A stretch of DNA of 64,000 nt from Talpa occidentalis. Taxonomy: Eukaryota > Chordata > Mammalia > Eulipotyphla > Talpidae. The notes under the pieces are model-generated. The model made no database searches and was not told the origin of the DNA. It was given only the letters and a program-made list of their open reading frames with translations. A program made the translations under genes and the position numbers. Within the stretch, counting starts at the first letter, position 1; the number at the start of each line of letters is the position of its first letter. Below are positions 10,001 through 25,000 of the stretch, piece by piece. The DNA is taken from contig NW_023605083.1 of assembly GCF_014898055.3 (NCBI RefSeq), positions 63,528,228 through 63,592,227 of the forward strand, read 5' to 3'.

Positions 10001-13000
10001 GTGAGTGTGACACTGCTATTTCCTGAAATGTCCTCGCTGGGCTTTCAATAAATAGAGAATTTACTGGAGGGTTGAATTATAGCCATGTGAAAGCTACCCT
10101 AGAAATAATTTTATCTAGCTAAAGAAGTATTTTGTTCCCTTGGATTAGTGATTTGGAACTATTTTTTCTCTCTCAGCAATTTTGAGTGATATGAGACTCC
10201 TATTAAAAATCAGGTCTCATGGGAGCAGTGGATCTTGGATGGGAGCAGAAAATGGGGAAATGGAAGTGGAGAGGAAAGAATCTGAGCGGTGAATGATATG
10301 AACACTTTGCTCTTTCCATGGTTTTTATCCTCTGCACAATTTGCAAGTCATTATTTTAATACTTTAGTTCACAAGTACTTAAGAACATTCAAGGCTTTGC
10401 ACTAGACGCAAGGTTCAAAAATTTGACTTCATTTGATTGTCCTTGTTTTGTTAATTATGTAAATAGCATTGTGGTTATGTTAGGGGACTACATGTATAGT
10501 ATTTTTGAGTGAGATGATGTTTAAACTATGCTAACAAGGAACGTATCAGGATTGGGGGGTAGATAATTTAAAACAGTGACTGGCAAGGCATTAACAATCA
10601 TTGAAAAAATGGGATTGATTCATGGTAGTTCATTATTCTTTATAATTATTTATTTTCCATAATGAGTTTTAAAAATACATTCCATTGCTTTTTTTTTTTT
10701 TTTTAAGATTTATTTATTTATACAAGAACCGGGGTACAGGTCAGATGTGCGGGAGGGTGAGAGGATTCACCAGAGACAGAGCGGGGAACAGAACAGGCAG
10801 ACTGAATGAAATACACTGCTGAGGGGAGCAGCGGGCGAGATAGGAGAGGTCTGCTGAGCCATGTGGGATTCTCGCTGGCTGGCCAGGATCCAACCCGCGC
10901 TGCAGAGGCTACAGACAGCTTCACAGTGCGGCGCTCAACCACCTATGCCACCAGGAAGGCCCTCTTCCATTGCTTTTTTTTTTTTTTAATTTATTTTATT
11001 TTTTTAGAGGCATGTTTTATTTATTTATTTGTTTGTTTGTTTGTTTTTGTTTATACATGCACTGGGTACAGTCAGAAGCGCGGGAGGGTGAGAGAATTCA
11101 CCAGAGCCAGAGCGGGGAGCAGGCAGAAGGACCGAAGTACACTGCTGAGGGGAGCAGCGGGCGGCAGGAGAGGTCTGCGCGCCATGTGGGACCCTCCTCC
11201 GGTGGCCGGGGAGCAGCCGGGGATCGAACCGGCGTCGCAGAGGCCGCGGGCAGCTTCGCAACCCAGCGCTCAACCGCTGCGCCACCGGGGAGGCCCTCTT
11301 CCATTGCTTTTTAATAAAATTGCACTAGCTGCTCTGAAGCTGGATATGTTTTAGTTTCTCTGTCCCATAGGGCATTCTCCAAAAGGCTGAAGCCACTGTT
11401 AGTTATAAGACATAGTTATTTATATTGACTTTCTGAAAATAGGATACTTTTTTTTCTTTTGACTCATACAAAAATGAAAGATTTGATAGTGGATGCTTTA
11501 ATGCTTGTTTGTTTATTTATCCTTTGTAGTAGAAGCAGCTGGAGGAAAGGCCTTGCCATGTGTTGTCGACGTGAGAGATGAACAACAAATCAGTAATGCA
11601 GTGGAGCAAGCAGTGGAGAAATTTGGAGGTAGTGCCCTAATTTTGCAGTAATTCTTAAATATTGGTAAAATATAACTAATTTTAATTTTTTAAAGATTTT
11701 TTTTTAAATCTTTTTTTTTAAGATTTATTTTTATTTCTACAAGTACTGGGGTACAGTCAGAGGCGTGGGAGAGTGAGAGAATTCACCAGAGACAGAGCGG
11801 GGAGCAGAACAGTCAGAGGGATGGAAGACACTGCTGAGGGGAGCAGTGGGTGAGGCAGGAGAGGTCTGCCCTGCCATGTGGATTTCTCCTTGGTTGGCCA
11901 GGAATCAACCCACTGTGCCACCTGGGAGGCCCAAGATTTTATTATTTATATAAGAACTGGGGTATAGGCCAGAGGCGTGGGAGGGTGAGAGAATTCACCA
12001 GAGAAAAGCGGGGCGCAGAACAGGCAGACGGACTGAAAACACTGCTGAGGGGAGCAGCAGGCAAGACAGGAGAGGTCTGCCACGCCATGTGGGTATCTCC
12101 CTGGCTGGCTGGGATTGAACCTGTGCTGCAGAGGCTGTGGACAGCCCCACAGCACCACGCTCAACCTGCTGCGCCACCAGGGAGGCCCTGAAATTTTAAT
12201 TTTATTTATTTATTTATTTATTTTTAAGATTTATTTTTATTTATTTATGCAAGCACTGGGTACAGTCAGAAGCGCAGGAGGGTGAGAGAATTCACCAGAG
12301 CCAGAGCGGGGAGCAGAGCAGGCAGAAGGACCGAAGTACACTGCTGAAGAGAGCAGCGGGCGGCAGGAGAGGTCTGTGCGCCATGTGGGACCCTCCTCCG
12401 GTGGCCAGGGAGCAGCCGGGGATTGAACCGGTGCTGCAGAGGCTGCGGGCAGCTTCACAACCCAGCACTCAACCGCTGTGCCACCGGGGAGGACTGAAAT
12501 TTTAATTTTTAATTAAAAAAAATGTTCTGAGTCTTCAGCGTATAACCAGAAATTAGTTGTTTGCTCAAATAGAAACAGCTTAAAACCATCTGATGATTTT
12601 TTTTAATTGTTAAAAATTATTTTATTCCACAGCTACTGGTCTGCAACTGTTCTTATGATGGCAGTTGTGGCATTCCTCTGTGGGAAAGAAACTGTTATAA
12701 GATTAAACACCTCTTTCTTAGCAAAACAGAAAGTGGGCATATCTGTGACAAACAAGGTGTATTTTATAGTTTTGTTTGGTTAAGGAGATGGTCCATTTCA
12801 AAACAAATTATCATTTGTTAAGTGTATTGGCCTAGGGTGGAAAAACAAAATTGAGTATTTGCATCAAATAAAATTATTTTAATATAACAAAATCTACCAC
12901 CCAGTGTAGCTCGGACATTGACAATAACATATCTAACTGAGTACTTTCCCCAAATTCCATCTACTTGTCTCTCCCTAATTAATGCAAGCATCATTTGATG

Positions 13001-16000
13001 ATTTTTTTTAAATTTTTTTTTTTTTAGATTTATTTATTCATGCATACGAGAACCCGGGTACAGGCCAGATGCACGGGAGGGTGAGAGGATTCACCAGAGA
13101 CAGAGTGGGGAACAGAACAGGCAGACGAATGAAATACACTGCTGAGGGGAGCAGCAGCCAAGACAGGAGAGGTCTGCTGCGCCATGTGGGATTCTCCCTG
13201 TCTGGCTGGGATCAAACCGGCACTGCAGAGGCTGCAGACAGCTTCACAGCTCTGCGCTCAACCACCTGCGCCACCAGGGGAGGCACCCATTTGATGACTT
13301 TTTGATATTTATTATGAAAGTGCAATGTAGTGGTTGGCATTCAGATTCAATAATTCTGACCTCAACACATTTTTGAAGGGGTTGCATCTTTCATCTGTAC
13401 CTCTACATACACTCCCTATATCAGCCAAATAGTTTACTTCCATCTCCTTACCTTGAATTTTTTGCCTCTTAGCTTTTTCTCTCCTTCCTGAGTCTCCTCC
13501 AATGCTCTTTTCTTTACCGCTAATCCTTAAATGTCCCCTTTAATTAAAATTCACTTCTCCTTTGAATTAACAAGCAAAAAATTCAAGGGAAGGAGATGGG
13601 GAGAAAAATCTTCCAATACATTTTGCTACCTGTTGTTGAGAGGGGCATCTGAAACACTTCTATCCTCTTGCTAAATTTACAAATTGGCAATGGAGTTGCC
13701 TCTATGTTGAAGTCTTTCCTAAGATTTCTTTTCTCCTCCTTGGTATTCATTTTAATGTATTTAAATTATTTGCTTTCCATTTATCCATTAACTTATGCTT
13801 TACTGGCGTAACAACGCAGAATTAAGAGTGATCTTGATTCAGCAGTCAGCAGCTACCCTGTCCTAATAACAATGGACACCACATTTGTAAGAGTTGATTC
13901 TTGACCAGCCCTTTGTTTCTTCCCTGTTCTTTTCTCATACAGATCCCAAGTCTTTATTTATTTATTTTGATATTTAAAGAGCAGGTTTATTAGAAAAGGG
14001 ATAGGATAGTAAAAGACACTTGCATAGACACAAGCGGGCAGAAAGAGCTTCCCCGGATGGCACAGGTTTGCTAAGAGAGGCCTTCATGGTTGCAGGCAGG
14101 CGGCCTTGAGGAGAGCGGCCTCTTCTGAGGGAGGTCAGTGAAGAGAAGTCCTGGCATGGTACAGGTCACGGGCTGGCAGGGAAGCTGCTGCCCTGCGGAG
14201 GGAGAGAGTTGGTGAAAAGAAGCACCTGCATAGTCACAGGTGGGTAGAAGGAGTGCTGCCTCAAGCCTTTAATTTTTGTTGGGTTTTAGTTCCAAACTCT
14301 GATTGCCACTTTAGGGCTTTCTGTTTTGCAATTTTGTAGGTATTTTAATTCTGTCTTTCAATGAAGTGTTGACCTTTGTCTTGACATTTCTCTGTGCTAG
14401 AGAATTATTCTGAAGCAAAAGTCCTGAAAAGATGATGATTTCAGAACTGTGCTCTCAAGTGTCTGTGCCATGTGGTCCAGCTCCTTGTCTTCTGTTATCT
14501 TTGGAGTTTTTTCAGGTCTTGAGTAAATTATACTAGTTCATAAACCACAGAAACATTCCTTACTGCCTTTTTTTTTCTTTTCTGCAGCAGGCATATGCAT
14601 GCCTTTTGTGTATCATGCCCTACTGTTGTTCCCTGATCTATTTTAATTTGGCCCATCTGAATTTATTTATTTTTATTTTATTATCTTTTTTTAACTTTAT
14701 TTTAAACTTTTTTTTTAAAGATTTATTTATTTTTATACAAGAACTGGGGTATTGGCCAGATGCACGGGAGGGTGAGAGGATTCACCAGAGACAGAGCAGG
14801 GAACAGAACAGGCAGACTGACGAAATACACTGCTGAAGGGAGCAGCAGGCGAGACAGGAGAGGTCTGCTTCACCATGTGGGATTCTCGCCGGCCGACCGG
14901 GATCTAACCCACGCTGCAGAGGCTGTGGACAGCTTCATGGTGCGGTACTCAACTGCCTGTGCCACCAGGGAAGCCCCCCATCTGAATTTAGAAATTTTGA
15001 TCTGCCTCTTAACTTGGATACCTTTCTTTGTCATTGACAAGCCAAATACAGTTTGCCACATTAGTGGACCTTTATTCATTATCTGTGTTCTTTCTTCCTT
15101 TTTTTTTTTTAAAGATTTATTTATTTATGCATACAAGAACTGGGGTATAGACCAGAGGTGTGGTGTTGAGAGGATTCGCCAGAGACAGAGTGGGGAACAG
15201 AACAGGCGGATTGACTGAAATACACTGCTGAGGGGAGCAGCGGGCAAGGCAGAGGAAGTCTGCTCGGCCATGTGGGTCACCTCCCTGGCTGGGGATCACA
15301 CTCATGCTGCATTGGCTGGTGTTAGTTTGATAGTGCTGACACTTTAACCCCTGCACCACCAGAGAGGCGCTTCTTAGCTACTTTTTTGCTTTTGAAACCA
15401 GTTGTTTCCTCTGGTAACATAATTGTCACCGGTAATCACACAGTGAGAGAGGTGAAGTCAATGAAGTATGGATTGGCCCAAGGAAAGCATTGACTGGATC
15501 AGCTCTTGGTGGCTGCATCCCCGAGTAAGCGGATTCCACATGAGTGGTAGGTGTATGTACCCATCAGTCTAGCATCTCACTGACCTTGCTTCGCTTCTAC
15601 CTGGCTTCTCCTTCTCTGATTATTGTCTTCCTTGCCTCTTGGGCCCAAGGAGAGTATGTTATGTAGAGTGTCCTTTTGGTGATTTGTCTTGGCGATGTGG
15701 TCTAGCAAACTCTAGATCTATTTTTCTTTTTGCAATTTCTGAAACCAGAGAGGAACTCTCATTTAAACAAGGGCTGTAGAGGGGAAGGGGAACATGTTTG
15801 TTTGGATGTGTGGCACACTTTGGAAGGATGGTTAAGAGGAGGGGAAACTTTAAGGAAGGTGACCTTAGGCTCTTGGAAATGAGAAGGGAGGACCAGGATG
15901 TAATAGAATGAAAGGATAGGGACTCCAAGCCCCTAAAGACTTAAGCTTCCTTATAGCTTCACGGGATGCTCTGGTGATTAACCATCTTCATTGTACAGTG

Positions 16001-19000
16001 AAAGTCATTTGGGTGCTGCTTTGACACAGCTACTGAGTCTTGCATTGGTGTATTGGTCAATCATTATGTAAAAGAAGTATTTGTGCGTCTGCTTAGGGTT
16101 CACCTATATCCAGTAAATGCTTTTACTTTTTTAAAAATAAAGTTTAACATTTATTTGAAAACAGGAATTGATATTTTGGTGAATAATGCCAGTGCCATTA
16201 GCTTGACCAACACATTGGAAACACCTACAAAGAGAGTGGATTTGATGATGAATGTCAACACCAGAGGCACCTACCTTACGTAAGTTAAAGAAACGTGGGG
16301 AAGAGCTTTGCAGTGTGTTCTGAGAACAAGTTGTAAACACATTTGAACCAGTTTGGCAACACAGCTTAAAATCTATTCAGTTCTTCAAAAGTTCTAAATG
16401 TGCTCCAAGTCAGTAGACAGTATTTTAAATATATAGTTTAATTCAGAGTTCCTTTTCTCTGTGAATCTAATAGACTGTAGCTCAAGCATTTAAACATTTG
16501 CATGAATAAATACATATATACATACCAAGTTTTCTGATTACTTGAGCCAACAATAGTCTCTCCTTCCTCTGAAAAACACTTTGGGTTTTAGTTACAGATA
16601 TAATAGAAGCTCATTATGAATCACATTTTAATATAACCAACAAAAGGCTGATGTTCTTTTGAGTGATGTCAGGAGAAACGTAGAAGACACAATGAAAGCA
16701 AACTTAGTCCTGATCTGTTCTGGATTGATCAGATGGTGTACCTTTTTGTTTATCTGTCTGTTGGTTTATCAGTTTATTTGCCGTCAGGTTCAAGCATTTT
16801 TCATTTGGACATAACAACAAGTCAACATAGAACTTATTGGTCTGCCTTATGTGTGCATAAGATACATGGTAGCACTGTGGGATTTATAGTCAAGCTACTT
16901 TGAGGAGGGTTCAAATCCTACCCCACCTTTCATGACTTGCTATCTCAGAACATTGTTCAGATAGCTTCACCTCTTGCAGATTCAGTTTCCTCATTTGTAA
17001 AATGAGGAATGGTCAAGCTGGATGTCATAGGATTGGTCATGAAGGTTAAATGTAAAATTTGATAAGTTAGTCCTGAACTTTGATTTCAGACATGTTTTAT
17101 TGGGTCAGCAAAATTTTGCCCTGACAGTGTGAACATTTGTTTTCATTAGTTACCTACATTAAAAATTTCACTAGCTGCCTACATTAAAAAATTTGAAGAT
17201 TTTAAAAAAATTCATATTTCTGGTCCTGAGATATTGCAGAGTAAGCTACCAAGACCGAATTCCCACATTGAAACAATTACCTGCCATAGCCGGTGTCTGA
17301 AGTATCTGCTGTCTCATTAGATGGCATGTGAGCTCTCTTATCTTCTGGATGCTGATGGAAGGTTAAAAAGTTGCTATTCATCCTTGTGCTTTCACTGTTG
17401 TTTTTATATTTAAGAGGGTAGTAAAATATTTCTCTTACCCAGGTCTATATCTGAAGTAAGAAAATTAGTCATATACCAAGAGGGCCATATGTTCAAATAA
17501 AATGAGTGAGAACTTCTTTGTAGATGTGGACCATATTTCTATAAATTCAGTATGGAAGGATGAATGGAAACTGTAGTCAAATCAAGCTGTAGTAAGAACT
17601 ATGGCAAATGTAGAGAAAAAATTATGATGAATAACTTCACTAGAAAAAAGGGCTCATATTTTAATAGCATTTGTGCTTATTTTCAAATATAATAACCACT
17701 GCTACTGTGTGTTGCAGTTGTGTGTTACATGAAAAAATCTTTTATAGTTGATAACTTTATGAAAGATTTTGGATTGAATGCAAAAACTTATTCAAACAAA
17801 TATTTGAAATATAACCCTAACTAGGAATATTCTTGCTCATCATGTTGAATTAAGGCTCAGAAGGGCACATTGTGTCAAAAACTTAAATCATTTGTGTCAA
17901 TTTCTATTGTTGATGATGAAGTCTTGCATATAAATATTCCACCCACCTTATGGTGTCAGGAGAATTTTTATGTGATTAAGAAGTTTTTAGATTGAGTACC
18001 CATGAAATGAACATCTGAAAATAATCTGTTAAGTATTGAGAATTATCTTAGAAAGTTTAATATAGATTTGTCAAAATTAACCGCAACTATAGACAGTGCT
18101 GCTGTGACTGTCAGTGTTTACTTGAAACTTCTCTAGAAATATTTTGCAAGGGTGCAGAAATCAGATTTGTTCATTGTATTATTCATTAGGAATTGCTGTG
18201 GGTAAAAAAGTTATAAACAGACTAATTCTAAATATACTTATATGAGTTGAACCGTAGACATTTCAGTGCTTTATTCATATTTAATACAAACATGATCCTA
18301 ATGAAAAACTTGGGTGGCCACAGCATATTACTGAAGAGTTTGTTTTTAAGATGAAAGAAAGCAACTTTTTTTTGCCACTCAAAAGGAAATTCCTGACTCA
18401 GTTCCAAAACAAAGATTGGATCAAGGACTTGGTCTTTCTCGATGACATTATGACATAACATAAACACAGATGTGTGATTCTCTTGCTCATTCTTTGTGAA
18501 ATTGTGCTTTGGAAAACCCATTTGGTCAGAAAAGTTTCGTCCACTTTCCTATGCTGAGGTCATTATCCAGAAGTGAAAGCGATGGCCTAAACTACATTCC
18601 TACAATTGTAGATTTGAAGCTCAAATTCAAAACAATACAGAAAAAAAAATCCCTATTTTAAACTATAGGAAAATAAACTAATGTCAGTTCTATGAAGAAG
18701 TGCAAATAGAATATCTATGCTGTAAGACACTCAAGTACTAAACACTAAGTGTGAGTATGTTGGGAAACAGATCTCCAATTATCCCATAAATAGGTACCCT
18801 AAAAGTAAATGCCCCCTTTTTAGCAACAACTGTTGAAAGTGCCTACATATATGAATAGCTAAGTATTACTCCAACTGAATGCAGATTGCACTGCCAAATC
18901 AAAGACCTGTCATTGAACCAAAGAAAAAGTATTAGGGTTTTGGCCCCCTGTGAAGGGTATATGTTATAAAAGGGAAACTTACAATGAAACATTTCCATTT

Positions 19001-22000
19001 TAACTTGTATTTGAAAATATATATATATGTATATATACACTCCATATTATTAATGTGTTTGTAACATGTTAAATGCTGATAAAAATTCAGTAGTAATCCC
19101 TTCCAGCTCCATCCATGTTGCTGCAAATAGCATGAGTTTATCTTTTTTGTTTGCTGAGTGTGTACTGGAAACTGTAGTGATACTGACTGCATTTGGTTTA
19201 TAAACTTGAAAAGATGTTGCAGATTATAGGAAGAATGTTGTACATTTGTTAGTTAAAAAAAAACAAACCTGACTTGAAAGAACTGACTAGTTCATAGCCC
19301 TAGAAGTTATTGAATGTGGAGTGAAACTAAAATAAAGCCATTACATTAGTAAATTATATGTTATCAATCTACTACATGTTATAGCTTCATAATTAAAAAC
19401 TTAAAAATATTGCACCTGAGCCTTTTGTAAAATAAATTGCCTATCTTTATGAACTGTTCTTTTTCGAAAAGAAATAAAAATAAATGTTGTTTCCAAAGGC
19501 ATATTGCATTGTATATTGGTCTAAATTAAATCTGGGAATGTATTGGGAGATAGGCTGTTAAATTACAGTTCCAGCAGAGTAGGAACTGTACCTACTAAGA
19601 TGAAATAATTCAGCACATGTAATAATAATGATGCAATGGTTTATTTCATGCTTAGCATATGCGCTCTTTTAAGTACCTCATTTATATCATCTCATTTTAA
19701 TCCCTAGTTATTCCTAGATGATACTAGGTATTACTAACATTTACAGATGATAATAGTGAGAATTAGAATGCTATATATTTTGTCCAAGATCACACAATGA
19801 AGGGACAGAAGGAAGGACAGACCCAGGTCTGTCCACCTTGAACATACTCATGTTCTTTAAACAGTGCTGGCTGTGTTGGCTGAAAAGTACATTAACTGTT
19901 TGCTGTAGAGAGAGAAAGAGAGAGAGAGGGAGAGAGGTTGTAGTTGAGGATAATATCATTTGGGTGTAAGGCTAATGTGTCAAGGATTTGATAGTTTTCC
20001 TCAAGCAGATCATATTGAGGCCATTAAGCAAAGGTTCAAAGGATGAAAATTAGTTGCTTTTCCTTCATTCTAGAAAAATAAAAAGAAACAATAACCCCCT
20101 ACAGATTACTAGCCAAGTTTAACTCCTCTGTAGAAGTAGTTTAAAATACCACCTTAAAAAGTAACATTGTTAGAATGCTATTAACTTTTCTTTTCTTTTA
20201 CTTTCAGATCTAAAGCTTGTATTCCTTATTTGAAAAAGAGTAAAATTGCCCATATCCTCAATCTCAGTCCACCTCTGAACCTAAATCCACTGTGGTTCAA
20301 ACAACATTGTGGTAGGTGGTATGAGGAGGGGATGGTTTGTTTAGTTAATTTGTTTTGTATTAAATCAGTGTGTGATGTAATCACATTTTGAAAATAGTAT
20401 TCAACATTTCATTTTATACACAGAATCCCAGTAATAATTTAGAAAGTAGATTCTTAATCTTTTTTCTGGAATTTTTAAAATTGAGGTATAATTTATATTC
20501 AATAAAATGCACAGCTCTTAATGGTTCAGGTTGATGAGTTTTGACAAATATATATTCCTGTATAACCAACATCCAAATCAAGATACAGACTTCCATCATT
20601 CCAAAAAACTTCTTAAGTTCCAATGGGTGTGTTATTGTATGCAATTTATTCTTCAATAAAATTGGTTAAAAATTATCCATGAAATATTTTACCTTTACAG
20701 TTAACTAATGATTGACTTAAAGTGGATATACTAACAAGATTTATGTGAAAGTGCTTTAAAATAGTTGTATCAGATAGTCCTTATTTCACCATAATTCACT
20801 AAAATTTGGAAAGGTGCTTGGAATAGGACCCCACAAAGAAAAACTGAAAATTCTTTACAATTGACTAGGTTAAACAAATTTGCAACCTAGCAGTAGTTTC
20901 TCTTTAAATGGTCACTTTATTCTTTATGAAGAAAAATATAGACTAAGTCTATGTTAAATATAAATTAAATCTATATAAAGAAAATATAGATTAATGTAAC
21001 ATCTGCCATAACATTAAGAGAAATGAAATTTATTACTCTCGTTTCCTTTACTTAAATATTAGGATGGAAATATATTAAACTAGCTCATTCCTGTTCAGCT
21101 ACTTCCATAAAAACTGTTCTTTTTAAAAAAGTCCACTAAAAAATTGTTTTGAAAAAAGTTGTTTTGTTTTTAGTATTAAAGAAATCTGAAAAAATACATC
21201 AGGGAGGAAATAGTAATAGAGAGAAATTGGTTATTTATACTCACAAATTCATTTGTTCTTGAATTAAATTAATTTTTTTGCGGTTTCTTTCAGCTTACAC
21301 CATTGCTAAGTATGGTATGTCTATGTGTGTGCTTGGAATGGCAGAAGAATTTAAAGGTGAAATTGCAGTCAATGCATTATGGCCTAAAACAGGTGTGTAC
21401 TTAAAAAAATTCATTTGTTGGATTCTCATTTATTGTCTGTGTCAGTTTTGAATTGCTGTGGTGTGTTGGGTGTGTTGGGTGGGGTAGGAATGTTGGGTGT
21501 GGGTAGGAATGAGTAGACTGTCAAAGATATCCTCATTCTGTCAGTTGGCATTTTTGACTTTCCAAAATAGTAAGCAATTCTGAGCATTCTAATTAAGAAA
21601 TCTGATTGAATCTTGCTATAAGTCCAGGAAGGAGTTTTATATCAAGCATTGTTGTATAGTTTAAAAAACAGGTGTTTTCTGCTCTGTTGTGTGTGTAGAA
21701 CATTAGGCAAATTCCTTAAGCTCTTTCGATCTTGTTTTTAGTCCCTGAGAACTAGAGATAAGCTGTGCTTGCTTGTTACTGTTATTGTAATATTTGATTT
21801 GGAGTTACGTGTGTGTTTGTTTTCTCTCCAGCCATACACACTGCTGCAATGGATATGCTAGGAGGATCTGGTGTTGAAAGCCAATGTAGAAAAGTTGATA
21901 TCATTGCCGATGCTGCATATTCAATTTTCAAAAAGCCAAAAAGTTTTACTGGCAATTTTATTATTGATGAAAATATCTTAAAAGAAGAAGGAATAAAAAA

Positions 22001-25000
22001 TTTTGACATCTATGCAATTAAACCAGGTAATGCCTACAGTTTTAAAGTAGTGACAATGTTTTCCCATATTTTCCGCAATAAACACACATCTGTCTTGTGT
22101 GCGTTTTGTGTGGTTTTAAAATTGGTATGTTCTTTTAAATCTGCCCTCCCAATGAAGGGAAAAACTCACTGACAAAAATTTAAAAGGAGAGAAAGGAAAA
22201 ATAGGAGTTGAGGGCTTTTGAAATGATACGCAGATATAGATGGTCACATCAGCAAGTATTTCCAAATCTTGAAACCAAAAAATGAAAATTAGTTTTTTTT
22301 TTTAAAGATTTATTTATTTATGCATATAAGAACTGGGGTACAAGGCCAGAGGTGTCGGGGGTGAGAGGATTCACCAGAGACAGAGTAGGGAGCAGAACAG
22401 GAGGAATGACTGAAATACACTGCTGAGGGGAGCAGCAGGTGGAAGTCAGGAGAGGTCTGCTGAGCCATGTGGATTGCTCCTTGGCTGGCCGGGGATCGAA
22501 CTCGTGCTGCAGAGGCTGCTTCATAGTGCGGTGTCCAACCCCTTGTGCCACCAGGGAGGCCCTGAAAATTAGTTTTTAAGTTTGGCTTTAAAAATCACAC
22601 AGTTAAAAAGATGAAGGTTATGGTAACAGATGGCATGGTAGTAGGTGTTTTACAAAATCTTTAAAATTTAAGATTATAGACCCTTTCAAATGTTTGTCTC
22701 TTAAGTACAGTCTCTGAGTAACTTAAGGGTAGAGGGTGAAGGTAAGTGAGGAGTCTGGCTTATGTGCAAAAGTGATTTGAAAAGTTCTCAAAAGGCTCCC
22801 TTGTTCAAAAACTACTGTTCTTCTCTAAAATTGCAGGTCGGGGGGCCTTCCCAGTGGCACAGAGGGTTGAGCGAGTCGCTGTGGGGCTGTCTGCAGCCTC
22901 TGCAGCACGGTTTCGATTCCCAGCAGGCCAGGGCGATACCCAAATGGCGTGGCAGACCTTTCCTATCTCGCCCACTGCTCCCCTCAGTGGTGCTTTTGGT
23001 CCATCTGCCTGTTCTGCTCCCTGCTCTCTATCTGGTGAATCCTCTCACTCACCTGTGCCTCTGGCCTGTACCCCAGTTCTTGTATAAAAATAAATCTAAA
23101 AAAAAAAATAAAATAAAATTGCAGGTGATGATAATGCAATTTTACATTATGTAAAAGATCATACTAAATAATAGACACGATAGCCATAAATTGAAGTTGT
23201 ATTTATTTGTACTAAAGCATGTCTTTCAGAGTATTTATTAGGCTGAGCATCTAGGTGACAGAAACCACATTTGTATTTGTATCATCCCTGTTCATCTCTT
23301 CAATTTATTTTTTTTAAAGATTTATTTATTTATACATACAAGAACTGGGGTATAGGCCAGAGGTGTGGGGGGTGAGAAAACTCACCAGAGACAGAGTGGG
23401 GAATAGAATAGGCAAATTGACTGAAATACACTGCTGAGGGGAGCAGTGGGCGAGACAGGAGAGGTCTGCTGCGCCTTGAGGTTATCTCCCTGGCCAGGGA
23501 TCGAACTAGTGCTGCAGTGGCTGCAGATAGCTTCATAGATTGTGTCTTAACCCCTTGTGCCACCAGGGAGGCCCCCATCTCTTCAATCTAAAGTGAACTG
23601 AATTAAATAGCTCTTTATAGTTTTACAAAGCACATTAATGTACATTCTCTATTTAACCTTCATGGCATTCCTGTGATGGGAGAAACAGTTGCGAAGCTGC
23701 CCGCAGCCTCTGCGGTGCCGGTTCGATCCCTGGCTGTTCCCTGGCCACTGAAGGAGGGTCCCGCATGGCGCGCAGACCTCTGCCGCCCGCTGCTCCCCTC
23801 AGCAGTGTACATCGGTCCTTCTGCCTGCTCTGCTCCCTGCTCTGGCTCTGGTGAATTCTCTCACCCTCCCGCACTTCTGACTGTACTCAGTGCTTGTATG
23901 TATGTATGTATGTATAAATAAACAAACAAACAAATAAACAAATATTTAAAAAAAAGAAAAAGAATGGCGTTTGAAAGAAGACAACCCAAGTTCAGATTAC
24001 AAGTCGGCTGCTCACTAGCTTGTGACTTTAGGCACATTACCTACTTTCTCTGAGCCTCCTTTTCCTTTTTGGCAAAATTAAGAGAATAATATTTTCCACA
24101 CAGGCTTTTTGTAAGAGCTAAATGTAATAATGTGTCAAATGTGCTTGGCGCAGTGCCTGGCATATGGTACAGTCACAGTATTCAGTGATTAATATTTACA
24201 GTAGAAAGACAGGCTGAAGGAGATTAATTAAGCCTTTGCCCAAGAGCAGACAGCTAATAAGTGGCAGAATCTAAACCAGACCCAGGACTTGTGGGTCCTG
24301 GTACAGTGTAGTTATCACTTTAGATTTTAAAGACAGTGTTTAATTTAAATTAAAACTCCTATCAAGTGTTGAGAACTTAATATGAATAGATGCTATTGGA
24401 AGTGTTAGGATATAACGAAGAGTAGTGCTTTCAAGCCCTCCAGTATTTTTAATCTTCTGAAAGGGAAAAATAGAGACAGATGGGAAGCAAGTCCTTAATC
24501 CTTAATGAGGAATCCCCTTCTCTCAGGGAGCCAGGTAAGAAATGAGACCTAAGCACTTTGACATGATGTAGGAGAGAACAGTTTCTTAGAAAAATGAGAA
24601 AAGTAAAGGCTCCAGGAAGAGCTTAACATAAAGGGAACTTTTCAGTTGGATCTTAGAGATGAAACTTGCCATAGGGATAACTGGGTTCTGGGAAAAGTAG
24701 CTTGATGAAGGTCAAGTCTTGTGACAGTTCATGGGTGGTCTTTTCCATTACACAAGAATGAATGGTCATTGAAAATACAATGCTTATTAAACAGTTGTTA
24801 AAATCAATATAGTAAAGGTCTTATATTAACCTGATTATTTTTGGGATCAATTTTTCAGGCCATCCGCTATTACCAGATTTCTTCTTAGATGAATATCCAG
24901 ATGCAATTACCAAGAAAATGGACTCATCTGGTAAGATACAGATCATATTTTACGTAGGAAAATATGATTTCTCCCAAAAGATAGAACTGGACATTTCTGT

